64,000 nucleotides of DNA. Origin: Membranipora membranacea. Taxonomy: Eukaryota > Bryozoa > Gymnolaemata > Cheilostomatida > Membraniporidae. Location of the stretch: positions 682,001 to 746,000 of the forward strand of contig OU612072.1 of assembly GCA_914767715.1 (NCBI GenBank). The letters run 5' to 3'. The notes under the pieces were generated by a model. The model made no database searches. It was not told the origin of the DNA and saw only the letters and a list, made by a program, of their open reading frames with translations. This document shows, piece after piece, positions 29,201-41,200 of the stretch. Position 1 is the first letter of the stretch; each line of letters begins with the position of its first letter. The position numbers and the translations under genes are program-made.

Positions 29201-32200
29201 GGGGAGTTCGGACACTCCAAGGATAATGGTCCTAATGTTTTGTGTTGGAATTGTGGTGGCCCCGGTCACTTTAAAGATAGCTGTGGCAATCCCAAAGTGA
29301 AGTTAATTGAAGTGTCGACCCCCAACGGCACAAAGTCATTCAAACCCAAGCCCCCGAGAAAAGCCCCCGCTGCCACAGCCCCCCGTCCAGCAGATTTAGG
29401 TTCAGAAGTCACATCTGTTCTGTTGGCCCCTCCCACGGTCCCGACCGCCACTATCTCGTCCCTTCTAGGCTTGAAGACTTATTCCTCCGTGCTTAAGCCT
29501 ACCCCACAAGTCAAACGCCCCGCCCCGTCTTTAGCTGATACCTCCAGCGAATCCCCGGCCCCTTCTAAAGAGACCGCCCAAGATCTGGTCGAAGTTTTTG
29601 ATTCCTTTAAATGCTGATTTGGAATTGCGAGAACGCCAGCTCGCAGAACTCGACGCCGAGGAGGCACAGCTCGAGAAAATTTATAGAGCCAAAAGACGTG
29701 ATATAAAGGTGCGGCGCGCAGCCATCCTCGAGGCTCAAGCACAGGAAAGTGAGATGAGATCTGCCATGGCCAAGGCAGAAGAATTTATGAACTTTTTAAA
29801 ATGTTCACTTATGGCCAAACCTGTTGCGAGTTCCCCGGTCCCTGCAGAGTCAATTGAGCCGGTAGCTTCATCCCCGAAGCCAAGTTGCCCCAGTAACCCG
29901 GCCCAGGAATTAGCTCCTTCGAGCGCGTCCATTAACTCCCCGACCCCGGAATTAGCTATTCCAGAGGCCCCTCCCCTTCCTGAGATCTTTGCGGGTAGAA
30001 TTACCCAAGGAGAGTCCGTTGAGTCCGTGGAACAAATGGAGTGTCAAGATACCTCTTGGCATGAAATGAGTCAACCACTCGGTGCCAGCCCAAGTACAAG
30101 TCCAATTCCGTCAGCTTCCACCCCTCCCCGTTCCATGTTTGAAGCCTTAAAAGAGAAGCTTGACATTAAAGAGAAGTTGACAAACCTCATGTCTAGGTCC
30201 ATTGCCAAAAAGAAATTGGCGAAGGGGGAGGATAGTGAGGAAGACCTCCTACGGAAGGCAGACCGTCTCTGTGAGAATGATTAATAACCACATGTACCCA
30301 GTGGGGAAATTAAAGTGATTTTGCATGGAGAGCGGAATTGTAAATTAAATTGAATTGTAAATTGTCTCTTTAGTCTGCGGAATGGATTTGTCCAAATTGA
30401 ATTAATTCTGTCTTGGAATTGTCTCCTCCCTGGCGGCGACGAGGAAAAGGAAAGGCATGTGAGGTTATCCGAGACCTTAGCAGACCAGCACCTTATCGGA
30501 ATTGTACGATCTAGACCGAGAGTGCTGACAGGCTATTAACCTTGACCTTGGACAATCAACGCGAGATCTCGTCCTCTTTACAGTACATCTTTATAGGTGA
30601 GTAGACGTTCAAATAAATTGCTCTCTTATATTATACTGTATACCATATACCAAACCTCGCTACGCCTAGCTTTGCACAAATATCACAAACCCTATTTTCA
30701 CTCTGCAAAAAAGAGCCTTGAGAATTGTGGCCAATGTTCAACATATACCTTTTTATTTGTCACCTACTAATGACCTATGTACATCACTTAAAATTTAACC
30801 CCTTCTAATACTGAGCAATTATTTTACTTGCATTACGGGATTTAAGGCTCTGAATAATTTATCACCTCCATACATCTCTGATTTTTCTATCACCACACCA
30901 CACCGATTTCCACGAAGAGATACACACTTACTTAAACCTCCATTAGACAACTTAAACCACAAAATAGCAACAAACTTTAATATTTTACCCTCTTCATTGA
31001 GAAGCACTCTTACTTTAAATATGTTTAAGAAAAGGCAACATTTTTTCAGTTCATTGGCATAGTCTTATTTTTTGTTGAATCTTTGTATCATTTTTCTTTT
31101 TGCCATTTATGTCCCATCATGAAAAACATTTGAAATAATAAATTGTTGCTGACAATAAAAGTATATATATATATATATATTACAGATAAGACAGCTGTAT
31201 GATGAGAAATCAGAACTAGAGTCTAAATGTACAGAGATGCCTGAATCACTGAGTGAGACTGAGAATAGACTGAGATCTGTAGACTCAGGTAATTATTTCA
31301 CCTATGATCTGTGATTAGACACCACTTCCGCGGACGCCCCACCCGCACCCTTTTCATATTGTAACGTAGTTTGATAGGACACTATGAGGAAGCTAAGCTA
31401 TCAATCTTTTTATGGGCTGTCATTGTGCCAAAATAAACAGCACATTTCACGATTCTGACTCACAAACAGGTTTATTTATTGTTGAGTGTATAGATACGAT
31501 CCGATATAGATAACTATCTCAAATTGTTTTCATAGCTGTAGGAGTAATGATGACTATCCTCTGTGTATCTGGTGAAAACAAAAACTATAGTAGATTACAC
31601 CCTGTACAGGCAGGGGAGGGGTATATTTTCTTTTGTGGGTTGACACCAGCTTGATCCTCATGATATTTGTAAATTTATGAATATCTTGAGTTAAAGTTTA
31701 TGAGGCAGCTAGGAAATCTTTACTCATTAGTGTATCTATTTATGTTATGAGTTACGGGAAGCTTCCGTTTGGTTATTTCAACATTCTGCTTTCATAACAG
31801 CCACTAACTAATGTGTCAGAGAAGCTCATATATCCACCAGTAGTAATTATCTCTACCAAGTGCCTGAAGAATGGGATTTATGTGTACAAGAGATGAGTTA
31901 TTGTCCCCTATTTAAGAGAGAGATGAGTTTTTCTCTCTCCTATTTTAAAGAGAGATGAGTTAGGTAATACACCTGTAATTAGGTGAAGGTCAACTTGTTG
32001 CACCCATCCTCCAAAATAAATTGACTAGTATGCTGACGACTGAGCTGTACATGGATTGGACATCTTTTTGGTTGTGCTAGCTTTAAAACCCTAAGCTAAC
32101 AAGTTTATTTATTCTTAACCTATTAAACAAAGCATCTTCTTTGTTTAACATCTAATATCCAGCTAACAAAAAGGATGCAGACGAATGATTAAAATAGGCC

Positions 32201-35200
32201 AATAAAAAGAGCCTTTACAATAATGAAATACCAATCAAGTAATAGATAACATAAAAGACTTTCACTTTACAAAGTGAAACTACTGAAGAATAATAACAAA
32301 ACTGTAATACATAACATTCTCCCACACTATATAAAATTACATCAACAATGATTCTAAACAGTCATATCGTAGTCGTTAAGGAAAGTCGGGAGGCGGCGTT
32401 GTCTGCGTGGTCTTATCTGTTGAGCTGGTGTGGCCGCTGGCACCTCAGTAAATTCCTGACCCTCCACCGCAGTACTGGCAGCGGCACCGGTGACTGCCGA
32501 ATCTAGCGGGGGAGTTTCTTCTGATTCAGGTCTCTCGTTTAATGTAGTCTCTGCTGGAATTTGGCCAACCTCCCTATCTACAACAGAAGAAGATGACATG
32601 TTATTTCTAAACAGAGATTTGCTTCTATCATTGACTTCAAACTCCTTTCCCTCCTCAAAATCATCTAATTCACAGGCCTTAAGCTGGTCTACATGCCTTT
32701 TCCAAATTACCAACTCGCCCCTCAGTTCGACCTGTATGCTGTAAGTGACAGGTGACATTTTGGCAACTACTACGCCTGATAACCACCCAGGTTTCCTAAT
32801 GTTTCGATAGTCTCGAGCTATTACTGGATCTCCAATAACAAATGCACGGGGATGCTGCACACCTCCTGATTCTTATGTGATACGAGCCCTCATATCCGGT
32901 CTCACCAAATCAAGCCTAGTGCGAATTCTACGGCCCATGAGCAATTCTGAGGGTGTTTGGCCAGTCAAAGAATGAGGTGTTGAGCGGTACACTAATAAAA
33001 ACTCATGCAATCGATGTAGTTTAGAGAACTTACCATTGCTCTTCTTTAACCCTCGTTTCAATATTTTTACAAACCTTTCTGCGGCTCCGTTTGATGATGG
33101 ATGAAATGGTGCTGAGAATATGCTCTTAACTCCCTTTTTCTGGAGAAACTTCTGTAATTCCAGACTAGGAAAAGGTGGTCCGTTGTCTGCAACTATGTCC
33201 TCACATAGCCCTTGTCTTGAGAAGACACTTCTCAGATCTTCGATGGTGTGCTCCGCATTGGTACCTCTTGACATTAGGATAACCTCTGTCCACTTTGAGA
33301 ATGCGTCTACCATGACAAAGTAGTAATCTCCTTCAAACTGTGCGAAGTCTATATGTACCCTTCTCCATGGTTGATCCGGCCAAGCCCATGAGTTGTGGGA
33401 CAGTTGAGGTGGGCTTTCAGCATTCTGCTGACATGGTGAGCATTTCCTTACTTCTGCCTCAATCTCTTTATCAATTTTAGTCCACCAGAAATGAATTCTT
33501 GCCAGTGCCTTCATCTTCACAATGCCTTGGTGACCCTGGTGAAGCTCCTCCAGAACTTTAAATCTCAGTTTGCAATTGAAATTTTGGTGATTTGAGGTTT
33601 TAAATAATTTTAGCAAAATCAATTTGGGGCGCTTTATGCAGACAAGTCAGTTGAGGCAAAACTAGCTGGAAAACCTGTAAAAATGCACTTGCTCCGTTTG
33701 ATTGAGCGCCGAAAAAATCTGACAACTGATTTCCTTTCAATACTCTCAAGTATGTCAGAGCAGAAGCAGACCATCGTTTTGAGTGGTCTGGTTAAAGAAT
33801 TGAAAGAAGCTGAAGCAGGCTTTTGGAGGTGAGAAGTCAACATAATTTGCATGTAAAGCAATGGGGAAATATATAGAGGTGTTGGACCTAATAGTGGCAT
33901 TAGCAGACAATCAGCTGACTTTACAAATGAATGAAAAACAAAACAAACAAATGTCTTCTTGGCCACCTTATGCTTTGTGGTACAGCAAGTTGATGGCACG
34001 GGTGCAGGCTTCTGCCTCTGGGGGTTGTTTGGTGTGGACTGGTGGCACATCATCCAGGGGTTATGGTATGAAGAGGGTTGAATGGAGTGATGGGGAGAGT
34101 AGGGTGCTGGGTGTGCATAGGGTAAGGATGATGTGTTCCCTCCGCACCACACAGCTTCCAGTTGGCTACGAGGCCTCGCACTTGTGTCACAACAAGCTGT
34201 GCCTTTCGGTCCACCACCTGAGCCTAGAGCCAAACTGGGTAAATATGCAGCGCGGGAGGTGCTTTCATGACAGCCAGTGCAGTGGCCATGCTGCTGGCTA
34301 CCCGAACTGCTTGATTTAATAATTATCACTACTATCAGGTACTGTACCGTATTCACTCATCTGCCTGCCCCCCCCCCATCTGATTTGGTGTTTGCTTTCT
34401 CATATAATATATTATCTGGCTATAATCCCTCATTGCACACACACTCTCACATATTACACCGTATGGGATTTGTAATGAAGACCCCGCGTGCATGTATTAT
34501 AATTATTCATCATTCCTGCCCAGACATGTCCAGACATGTTTACTGCTTATTTAATATATTCATATGTTACTGTGTGACGTTGTGTAGCATTGTATTGTAT
34601 GATAGAACGTTGTGTGTATGTAAAGAAAAAAACAAGATGTTCACTGAGGCTGAAAAAGGTCGTTTTGGCCCGTGCAGTAATCATGCTCAACTGAGCGCGA
34701 AAGGCGAGCGGCGACTCTGCTTGTTGTTTTGCTGCAGATATAGTCATGGTCACGATTTTCAACGGCTATCTTTCTTTTGATCCAATCTTGGGCTGCTCTC
34801 ATGCGGCTCATTGCCCTCATCTTTTTATACTGTCCGCTTATATGTAGTGCTCTTGCACGTTTGATACTTTTTTGCTACGACTGAAGCCGCTTGATGGCAT
34901 TTTGGCTTAACGAGCAGCCGTCATCGGCAAGCTTCTCTGCCACAGAGCCATGTCCATTATTGTTGCGGTAAACTGCACTGCTGGCTCTGCCGCGGTAGTT
35001 TTTACTGAATAGGACATTCTTTGGCATATTTTTACTCAATGCCCTGTTAAATGCCTCGTTGCGCTGTGTACTAAAGCCAAGCTTTGTCGCTTGAAGGGCC
35101 TTGGCATGAAGGCGAATATTGAAAACATCTAACAGTTTTTTTTTCTCTTCTTCGTTGCAGTTTATATGCCCCAGACCAGCAGCACGGAACAGTGAGCTAC

Positions 35201-38200
35201 TGAGCATCCAGTTGTCCTCTTCTGTCCCGCAGAAGCTGCTGCCAACCAGTCTAGAACACATCTGATGATTGCCGCCGAAGCACTCCACAGCCGTACTGAC
35301 CAGATGAGTTACTTGGATTATTGATAAACCCAGCTTGGATGACTGCTGCGCAATGACACTTGAACTGTACTTGACGTCTTTTGCCAGCAACTTCTTAAGT
35401 GAGTCAATTGTCTTTACCCTGGCGCAACTGAATGTCTCTTTCCTGAAGTTCACCTTCTCTATAGCTCTAACCTGTGAGTTGCCCAGGTGAGATGGGTCGG
35501 ACTGGGCAGTAACAGTCCACTTTTCTGGCCTCGCACTCAACAAAGCCTGATAGGGCTTTGCACCCTGCCCATCGTTGTCCGATGTCACCGTCACCGGGAT
35601 GAGCCCACGTGTCAACAAGCTCACGCCCAATTTGGTATTCATGGGCCCCTCCAGAATGTTCTCCTCTTTAGGCAGGGTGGCACTGCAGTCATGCTGCGTG
35701 TGTTCATGGGCACAGACTGCTGCCTTGTTGTGCTGGCGCAGCCTGCACCCCTTTGAGCAGACCTTGTTGTCAATGACGTAGTCTAATACGCTCCCTGTAC
35801 AGCCGTCGATGGCAGTCGTGACGGCTTGTGTGGCACAGAGGCCCATCTTCTTTCTATTGCCAAACCTTGACAAATTGTAGCGGCTTTCCACTGATATGGC
35901 AATCTCCCCCTCTCTCCCCCCGCTCAGGCCACATTGTTTGTTATCATTTAATTTTTCCCCTGCCAGTCTGTTCAGATCTCTGTTATTCATGTCTGTCATC
36001 TCATTTTCCACAAGGATGGCCAGCTTCTGGCAGTTGGATTGAGCCAGCGGGGACATGTCAAGCAATGCAAACAGCTGACATGCCCCGTGCATGCCAAGGC
36101 AGCTATCCTGCACAGCATGCCCAAATAATTTGTTGATAGCTGCCCTCTTCGGCCCCCTCCTGCTCTCCCGCGCTGCTTTGTAGAGCGGATAAACATCAGT
36201 AAAGCTGCACCCTTTTGACCCGCATGTTAAGGATATGCTGCATGTGAGGCCTTTTTTTCTTGTGACTCTCATACCTATGAGCCACTCCTGGCAAGTTTCC
36301 AATGTCCTGTGGCGCTTTTGGAAGTCCTGCAGCGCATGCAGCATCATGTCCATGTTGACCACAAAGTTTCCCACACCCTTAGCCTCATTGCCGTTATTTG
36401 ACTGCTCTAAACTTTTTTCTTTGCAGGTTGCGCGAGGCCGAAGAACTCTCATACCAGCATTCTCTCCTCGAGCTGTTCTCGCCACCAGACGTCTGCAAAC
36501 AGAAAACCAGCAGATGACAGTCTTCATTCATATATATTTGTATATATATATATTAGCTCGTGTATGTGACTACACCCGTAAAGAATGAATAAAAACTGGT
36601 CAAAGCCAATAAAACATCAGTTTCATGCGTCAAGTCAAGCTCACCCATTTTTCTCCTCAATGATACGCCTATATTGGCTGCTCTCGAGTCTCACCGTCCT
36701 GCGGATGCATTATGGGCTAAACACTTGTGTCGCTATTCTATCATCTCCTGGCTGAAATCCCCTAAGTTTATTTGCAATTCGATTTTTATTTAAACGTGGC
36801 ATGATTTTAGACAAGCTACCTTGCAGTCGAAACGCATTCTTACATATTTTGCGGTATTCTTGGTATTCTAATGGCTCATGCAACCCACGGTTACCCGTAA
36901 ATGGGAGTTGCTTGCTCGGGTATCAAGAGCAGGCAACTCCTTACGTGGTAAAGGCAAAATATATATGGAAACATACATGGTAGAGTCTGCTGTTGACCTC
37001 AGTATTACTTTTTTCCAAACAGGTTTCCGAATGAAGGCACGTTGTTACCGAGAGAGCAATTATCAGATGGTCATATTTCCGAAACTACTGAAAATAGATG
37101 GCTGAAAAAGTAAGCGAATACTCATGGAGTGCCTGTGTCTAAAACATGTCTGGACATGTCTGTAATGCCTTGATCGTCATAAAATCCCGGTTTCTTGTAG
37201 GATACATGCCGTAGCTCACTAGGACAGCATATTTATGTCTTTGGCAATCGCCATGCTCACTATTTGGTAATACACCTGTAATTAGGTGAAGGTCAACTTG
37301 TTGCACCCATCCTCCAAAATAAAATGACTAGTATGCTGACGACAAATAAGGACCCAGGCAAATTGATATTACTGCAGTCAGTAATATTGAGGCATGAAAA
37401 TGTTGCCTGTTGTATTTTCAATTGAAATTTTGGTGATTTGAGGTTTTAAATAATTTTAGCAAAATCAATTTGGGGCGCTTTATGCAGACAAGTCAGTTGA
37501 GGCAAAATTAGCTGGAAAACCTGTAAAAATGCACTTGCTCCGTTTGATTGGATGGATGGATTTTATTACTATCACTGACAGCATTATTAAAAGAAAAAAT
37601 GAGTCGCGAAATACAGTGTAATTGCTGGCACTTTGAATCAGCAAGAAAAAGCGAAGACACTTGTAATAAAAAATCAAGGCTCTGTTTAAAAAAGTATTTC
37701 GATTAAAATAAGAGTGATATGACGCAGAAAACAGTCTCTCCCCAGTGAGCTTCTATGTTTTACAGTACGGTATCTGCCAGATGGACATGTACTCAACAAA
37801 TCATTGATGGAATGATCCTCATCGTGAATATAGCGTAAGGCCAGTGTTCGTGTCTTATTGTCCATCATGGTATAAATATCGGGATGTTCAATGCCTAACT
37901 TAATAGCGTCCTTGAAAATTTTACACAGGGGTTGCTTGTCAGTAGCATACAAGCTTTTAAAAATAATGGGTAAGCAATAGGAGATTCGTGATACAATAAA
38001 ACTTTTAAAAAGCATATTTGATAGTGATTTGAGCGCGGAAAAAATCTGACAACTGATTTCCTTTCAATACTCTCAAGTATGTCAGAGCAGAAGCAGACCA
38101 TCGTTTTGAGTGGTCTGGTTAAAGAATTGAAAGAAGCTGAAGCAGGCTTTTGGAGGTGAGAAGTCAACATAATTTGCATGTAAAGCAATGGGGAAATAAA

Positions 38201-41200
38201 TAGAGGTGTTGGACCTTATTGTCCCCTATTTAAGAGAGAGATGAGTCTTCTGTCTCCTATTTTAGAGAGAGATGAGTTTTTCTCTCTCCTATTTTAGAGA
38301 GAGATGAGTTATTGTCCCCTATTAAAGAGAGAGATGAGTTTTTGTGTCGCCTATTTTAGAGAGAGATGAGCTGTATCTGAGGAACGCTGATTTATCCTCA
38401 GAGTTTGAGAAAGCTAAGATGGAGCTGAAGTCTGTACAAGCTGACTATGAGCAGGAGAAGACAACTCACCTGTCTGCCATACATTCTAACGGTGAGTTAG
38501 TGAGTGCAGGGAGGGTAGGTGGTTAGTGCTCGCTTTGATAATGTTTGTTGCTCCCCTTCCTCTGGTCACTGCTGCGTGACCGGTGGAAGGGAGCAACTCC
38601 AAATGCAGGCAAATGGACCTAACTTGGTTCAATGTAGATGCTACCAGTTATTCAGTCCTGAATCTAGTGGGAGAACAACTCACTCAACTCGAGTCTGAAC
38701 AACTAGACCATGAAACGTGTACTTTAGTTAGCAGATAAACATCGCTGCTAGCTATGAGTTGGTCTATTTGAGATTATATGTAACCAGGCTAAACACATTC
38801 CTATCTGTGAGTACTATGTGAGAGTAAATTAATAGAAGGAATTATTGAGATGGAGGCTTCATATAGTTAGTATACAAAAGTATGTCTGGGTGTAAATATA
38901 CATTTTGTATGTAACATTGTCTGCTGAGGGTGGGGGGTGTCCCCGACCCTCCCTCCCCTCACCAGTCTGCTGCACAGATATATAATACTGGTATGATTGT
39001 TTTTAGTAGGTTGATTGGTTGATTGATTGGTTTCATATATATTTGTCATGAGTATTAAAAAAACACTATGATTTTTGTTCTGGGTGTAAACTGTCCATAA
39101 AGTAGTGTAAAAAGTGTAAAAATATATAGACTAAAGCAGTGATATACTACTTCTGTAAGGAGGATATGATTCCTGGCTATCAGTTCTCTAGTATTTTGGG
39201 CTGAACTATATAGTATCAGTGCTTGTGCAACATGGAAATTTTCCCAGATTTATGTCACATATTAATAGTTGAAATGAGACATGTTAACTCAGCTGGATTC
39301 TTAATATTCACTGAACTGACCCACTTAAACCGATCTAACTTTGAACGGGATTTATGAATAGCGCATCTGAATTTTCACAGTAGTCCTAACGCAGTCACTG
39401 TCATATTGTATCACTGGGTGTATTAGCAGGTTCACATCAAGAGTAAAACTATAAATATGTCTTGATGCATCTTTCTATCCTGTCCTACAGCTGGGCCATC
39501 TCATTTCCCTTTTTTCTGGCTTTGATGTATTGGGCCAAAGTCTTGTTGTGATTTAAATGTCTGCTGACGATCGTTTCCAGAGCTGTTTGGAGGAGGAGTT
39601 GATTAAAGGAATAATGCATGTGTGTTGCCCATTACACCAAAATTAAATGTGAAAATACCGAACAAACTTGATACAAACCAGCAGATTATCGATAAAATTC
39701 TGTTTACTAACTCACTATATATATGAGTTGTTCTCTCATTGTAGAAATCTCCGAGCGTAATTATCAGGAGAAGTTTGAAGCTTTAGAAGAGAAGTTATCT
39801 TTACTTGAGGAGCAGGTTACAGTTAGTCAGTTACAAGCTGAGGAGCTGCAGCAGGCCCAAACTAACATGTAAGTTATACACTGACTAGGGAGGGGGTAGT
39901 AGTGTGGCAGGACTTATACACTGGGGGGAGGTGGGGGATTAGTAGTGAGACAGTACTGGGCTGGGCAACATTTACAATTATCAATGTGCTCAAGCTGTAA
40001 CAGGAGGGGCCATGCCAGGCAGATGATTCCGATAAACCTAAAGCTAAGATGGTATTGTGAAAAATAACAAAACCTGTTTGTAGATGACATTTTTTATGTT
40101 TTTCTGAACCTGCTACTTAAAGTGAAGCAATGTGTTTGGCATTTAAGCCAACATACCAAGAGCAAGGAAAGTACATAACCAGTGATGATGAAAGGCCATC
40201 GCTACCCACCAGTATTAACTTTTTTGTAAGTTGTAACACTGGTTAGTGGTTGTGGTTGTGGTTGTGTTGCATCTCTTAGTTGTATTTTTTGCTTTTGTTG
40301 TGAGTGCGTTGTATCATCATAGAAATGTGCTCACTACCCAGGTTATCTCAATCCGAATTCCGTCATCTGAGTAGTTTTTGCGTTTGAGCATTGTCCCTAG
40401 GTTTGCTATTCTGCTCACAGATTAGTCACAAACATAATTTGCCTCAGAGTACTGAGATTACTAAAACTGTGACATCTGGCCTAGATGCGTGTATTATTGA
40501 CCTAGATGTACATTTCATTACTTGGGTGCCATCTTGTTTTAAGGACAAATAATCTCTACTCTGATATATGTACAATCCATAAATATCTGTCTCTCCTGCT
40601 AGCAGAGATATATACAATAATATACCAGACATGTATACACAACTTACTGTTACACTGTCTATCGGACAGGAGTGACAGCGTATACTTTGATTATGGAAGG
40701 GATGGAAACATTCTATCATGACGTTTTATTCCACTATGGTTTGGTTTTGTCCCTACTCAAACCATCAGAAACAAATCTCGGTATCATCATTTCCCTTGCA
40801 TTATGTCAAACAAAATCCAACAAATGCTGCATGTTAGCAGCCCACATGGCGATACAGCACATCAGTCAGATTGGGTGTTCAGTCGCCTATAGCAGCATCT
40901 CATGCACATTCTGCAAGGCAGTGTTTTCAGCACATACTCTAGATGGCGCCATCATGTATCAGACTGTTCGCCTGTTTCCCGTTTCTAATTTTGTGTCGTT
41001 TTGTAGCGAAGAGTTAAAACACGAGCTGAGTAATCAGGAGAAGACGATAGCTGAGAAAACTAAATCTCTCAAAATGCAGCAGCAAACTATCAACGATCTC
41101 AAGAAAACGATAAAACGAGAGCTCAAAGGTCATGACCCCAGTCAAGGTCAGGTGACAGAGGTCAACAGAGGTCACGACTCGATGGACAGAGTGAGATCGA

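Larger units (their letters stand above)
23683..30676 (+). mobile_element. Ty3/Gypsy LTR retrotransposon, full length, degenerate
   Basis: 6994 bp bounded by 219-bp LTRs and a 5-bp CAAAT target duplication (23678-23682 and 30677-30681). The order is gag, protease, reverse transcriptase, RNase H, integrase, then an extra ORF. The LTRs differ at about 8 of 219 positions, so the insertion is moderately recent, yet pol has several frameshifts and stops. It lies in the same orientation as the LINE it interrupts and as the golgin gene. A diverged solo LTR of the same family lies at about 59805-60005. Confidence 0.95.
19775..31160 (+). mobile_element. CR1/L2-like LINE, split by a Gypsy element
   Basis: The element comprises ORF1 (19775-about 21330), ORF2 (21333-23682 and 30682-31062) and a 3' tail. 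ORF2 has an apurinic-type endonuclease and a reverse transcriptase with YADD. The reading frame stops at the Gypsy insertion at 23682 and resumes in frame at 30682 with [14 protein letters not shown], a typical LINE C-terminal motif. The 3' end lacks a poly(A) tract and ends next to a (TA)n microsatellite, consistent with CR1/L2-type elements. Several frameshifts and stops make it inactive. Confidence 0.88.
31963..33888 (+). repeat. terminal unit U1
   Basis: The left 78 nt (31963-32040) and the right 316 nt (33573-33888) match unit U2 at 37266-37343 and 37419-38215. The middle is replaced by a minus-strand Gypsy remnant. The right edge of shared sequence is GGACC, followed by TAA; the left is preceded by TTA, so this unit alone has no matching target duplication. 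Confidence 0.8.
33889..37265. mobile_element. cargo region between units U1 and U2
   Basis: 3.4 kb with the nuclease on + and the transposase on -, 3' ends facing. The edges read TAATAGTGGCATTAG and, in reverse complement, AAATAGTGAGCATGG, a short imperfect inverted repeat that may mark its own ends. Both genes are open, unlike the neighbouring retroelements. GC content of the transposase gene is higher than that of the surrounding intron. Confidence 0.6.
31963..38215. mobile_element. 6.25 kb composite DNA transposon, TTA target duplication
   Basis: The left end GGTAATACACCT and the right end AGGTGTTGGACC are inverted repeats matching at 9 of 12 positions. TTA flanks both sides (31960-31962 and 38216-38218). 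The interrupted array contains an uninterrupted GATGAGTTATTGTCCCC unit at about 38304, which is an empty-site paralogue. Layout: unit U1 (31963-33888, itself interrupted by a Gypsy remnant), cargo (33889-37265) with nuclease and transposase genes, and unit U2 (37266-38215, interrupted by a LINE fragment). U1 and U2 are direct repeats. TTA duplications are typical of PIF/Harbinger, but the transposase is Mutator-like, so the classification is open. Confidence 0.7.

Noticed and set aside
29087-30284. Retroviral env gene
   Set aside because: The position fits, but there is no signal peptide, membrane helix or cysteine pattern of an envelope. It has a zinc knuckle instead.
33634-34356. Minus-strand 240-codon frame
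   Set aside because: It is antisense to the nuclease gene and to the unit U1 exon. Its composition is non-specific and the other strand carries clear catalytic motifs.
35487-36588. Plus-strand frames over the transposase
   Set aside because: Shadows of the 550-residue minus-strand frame, with no recognisable domain.
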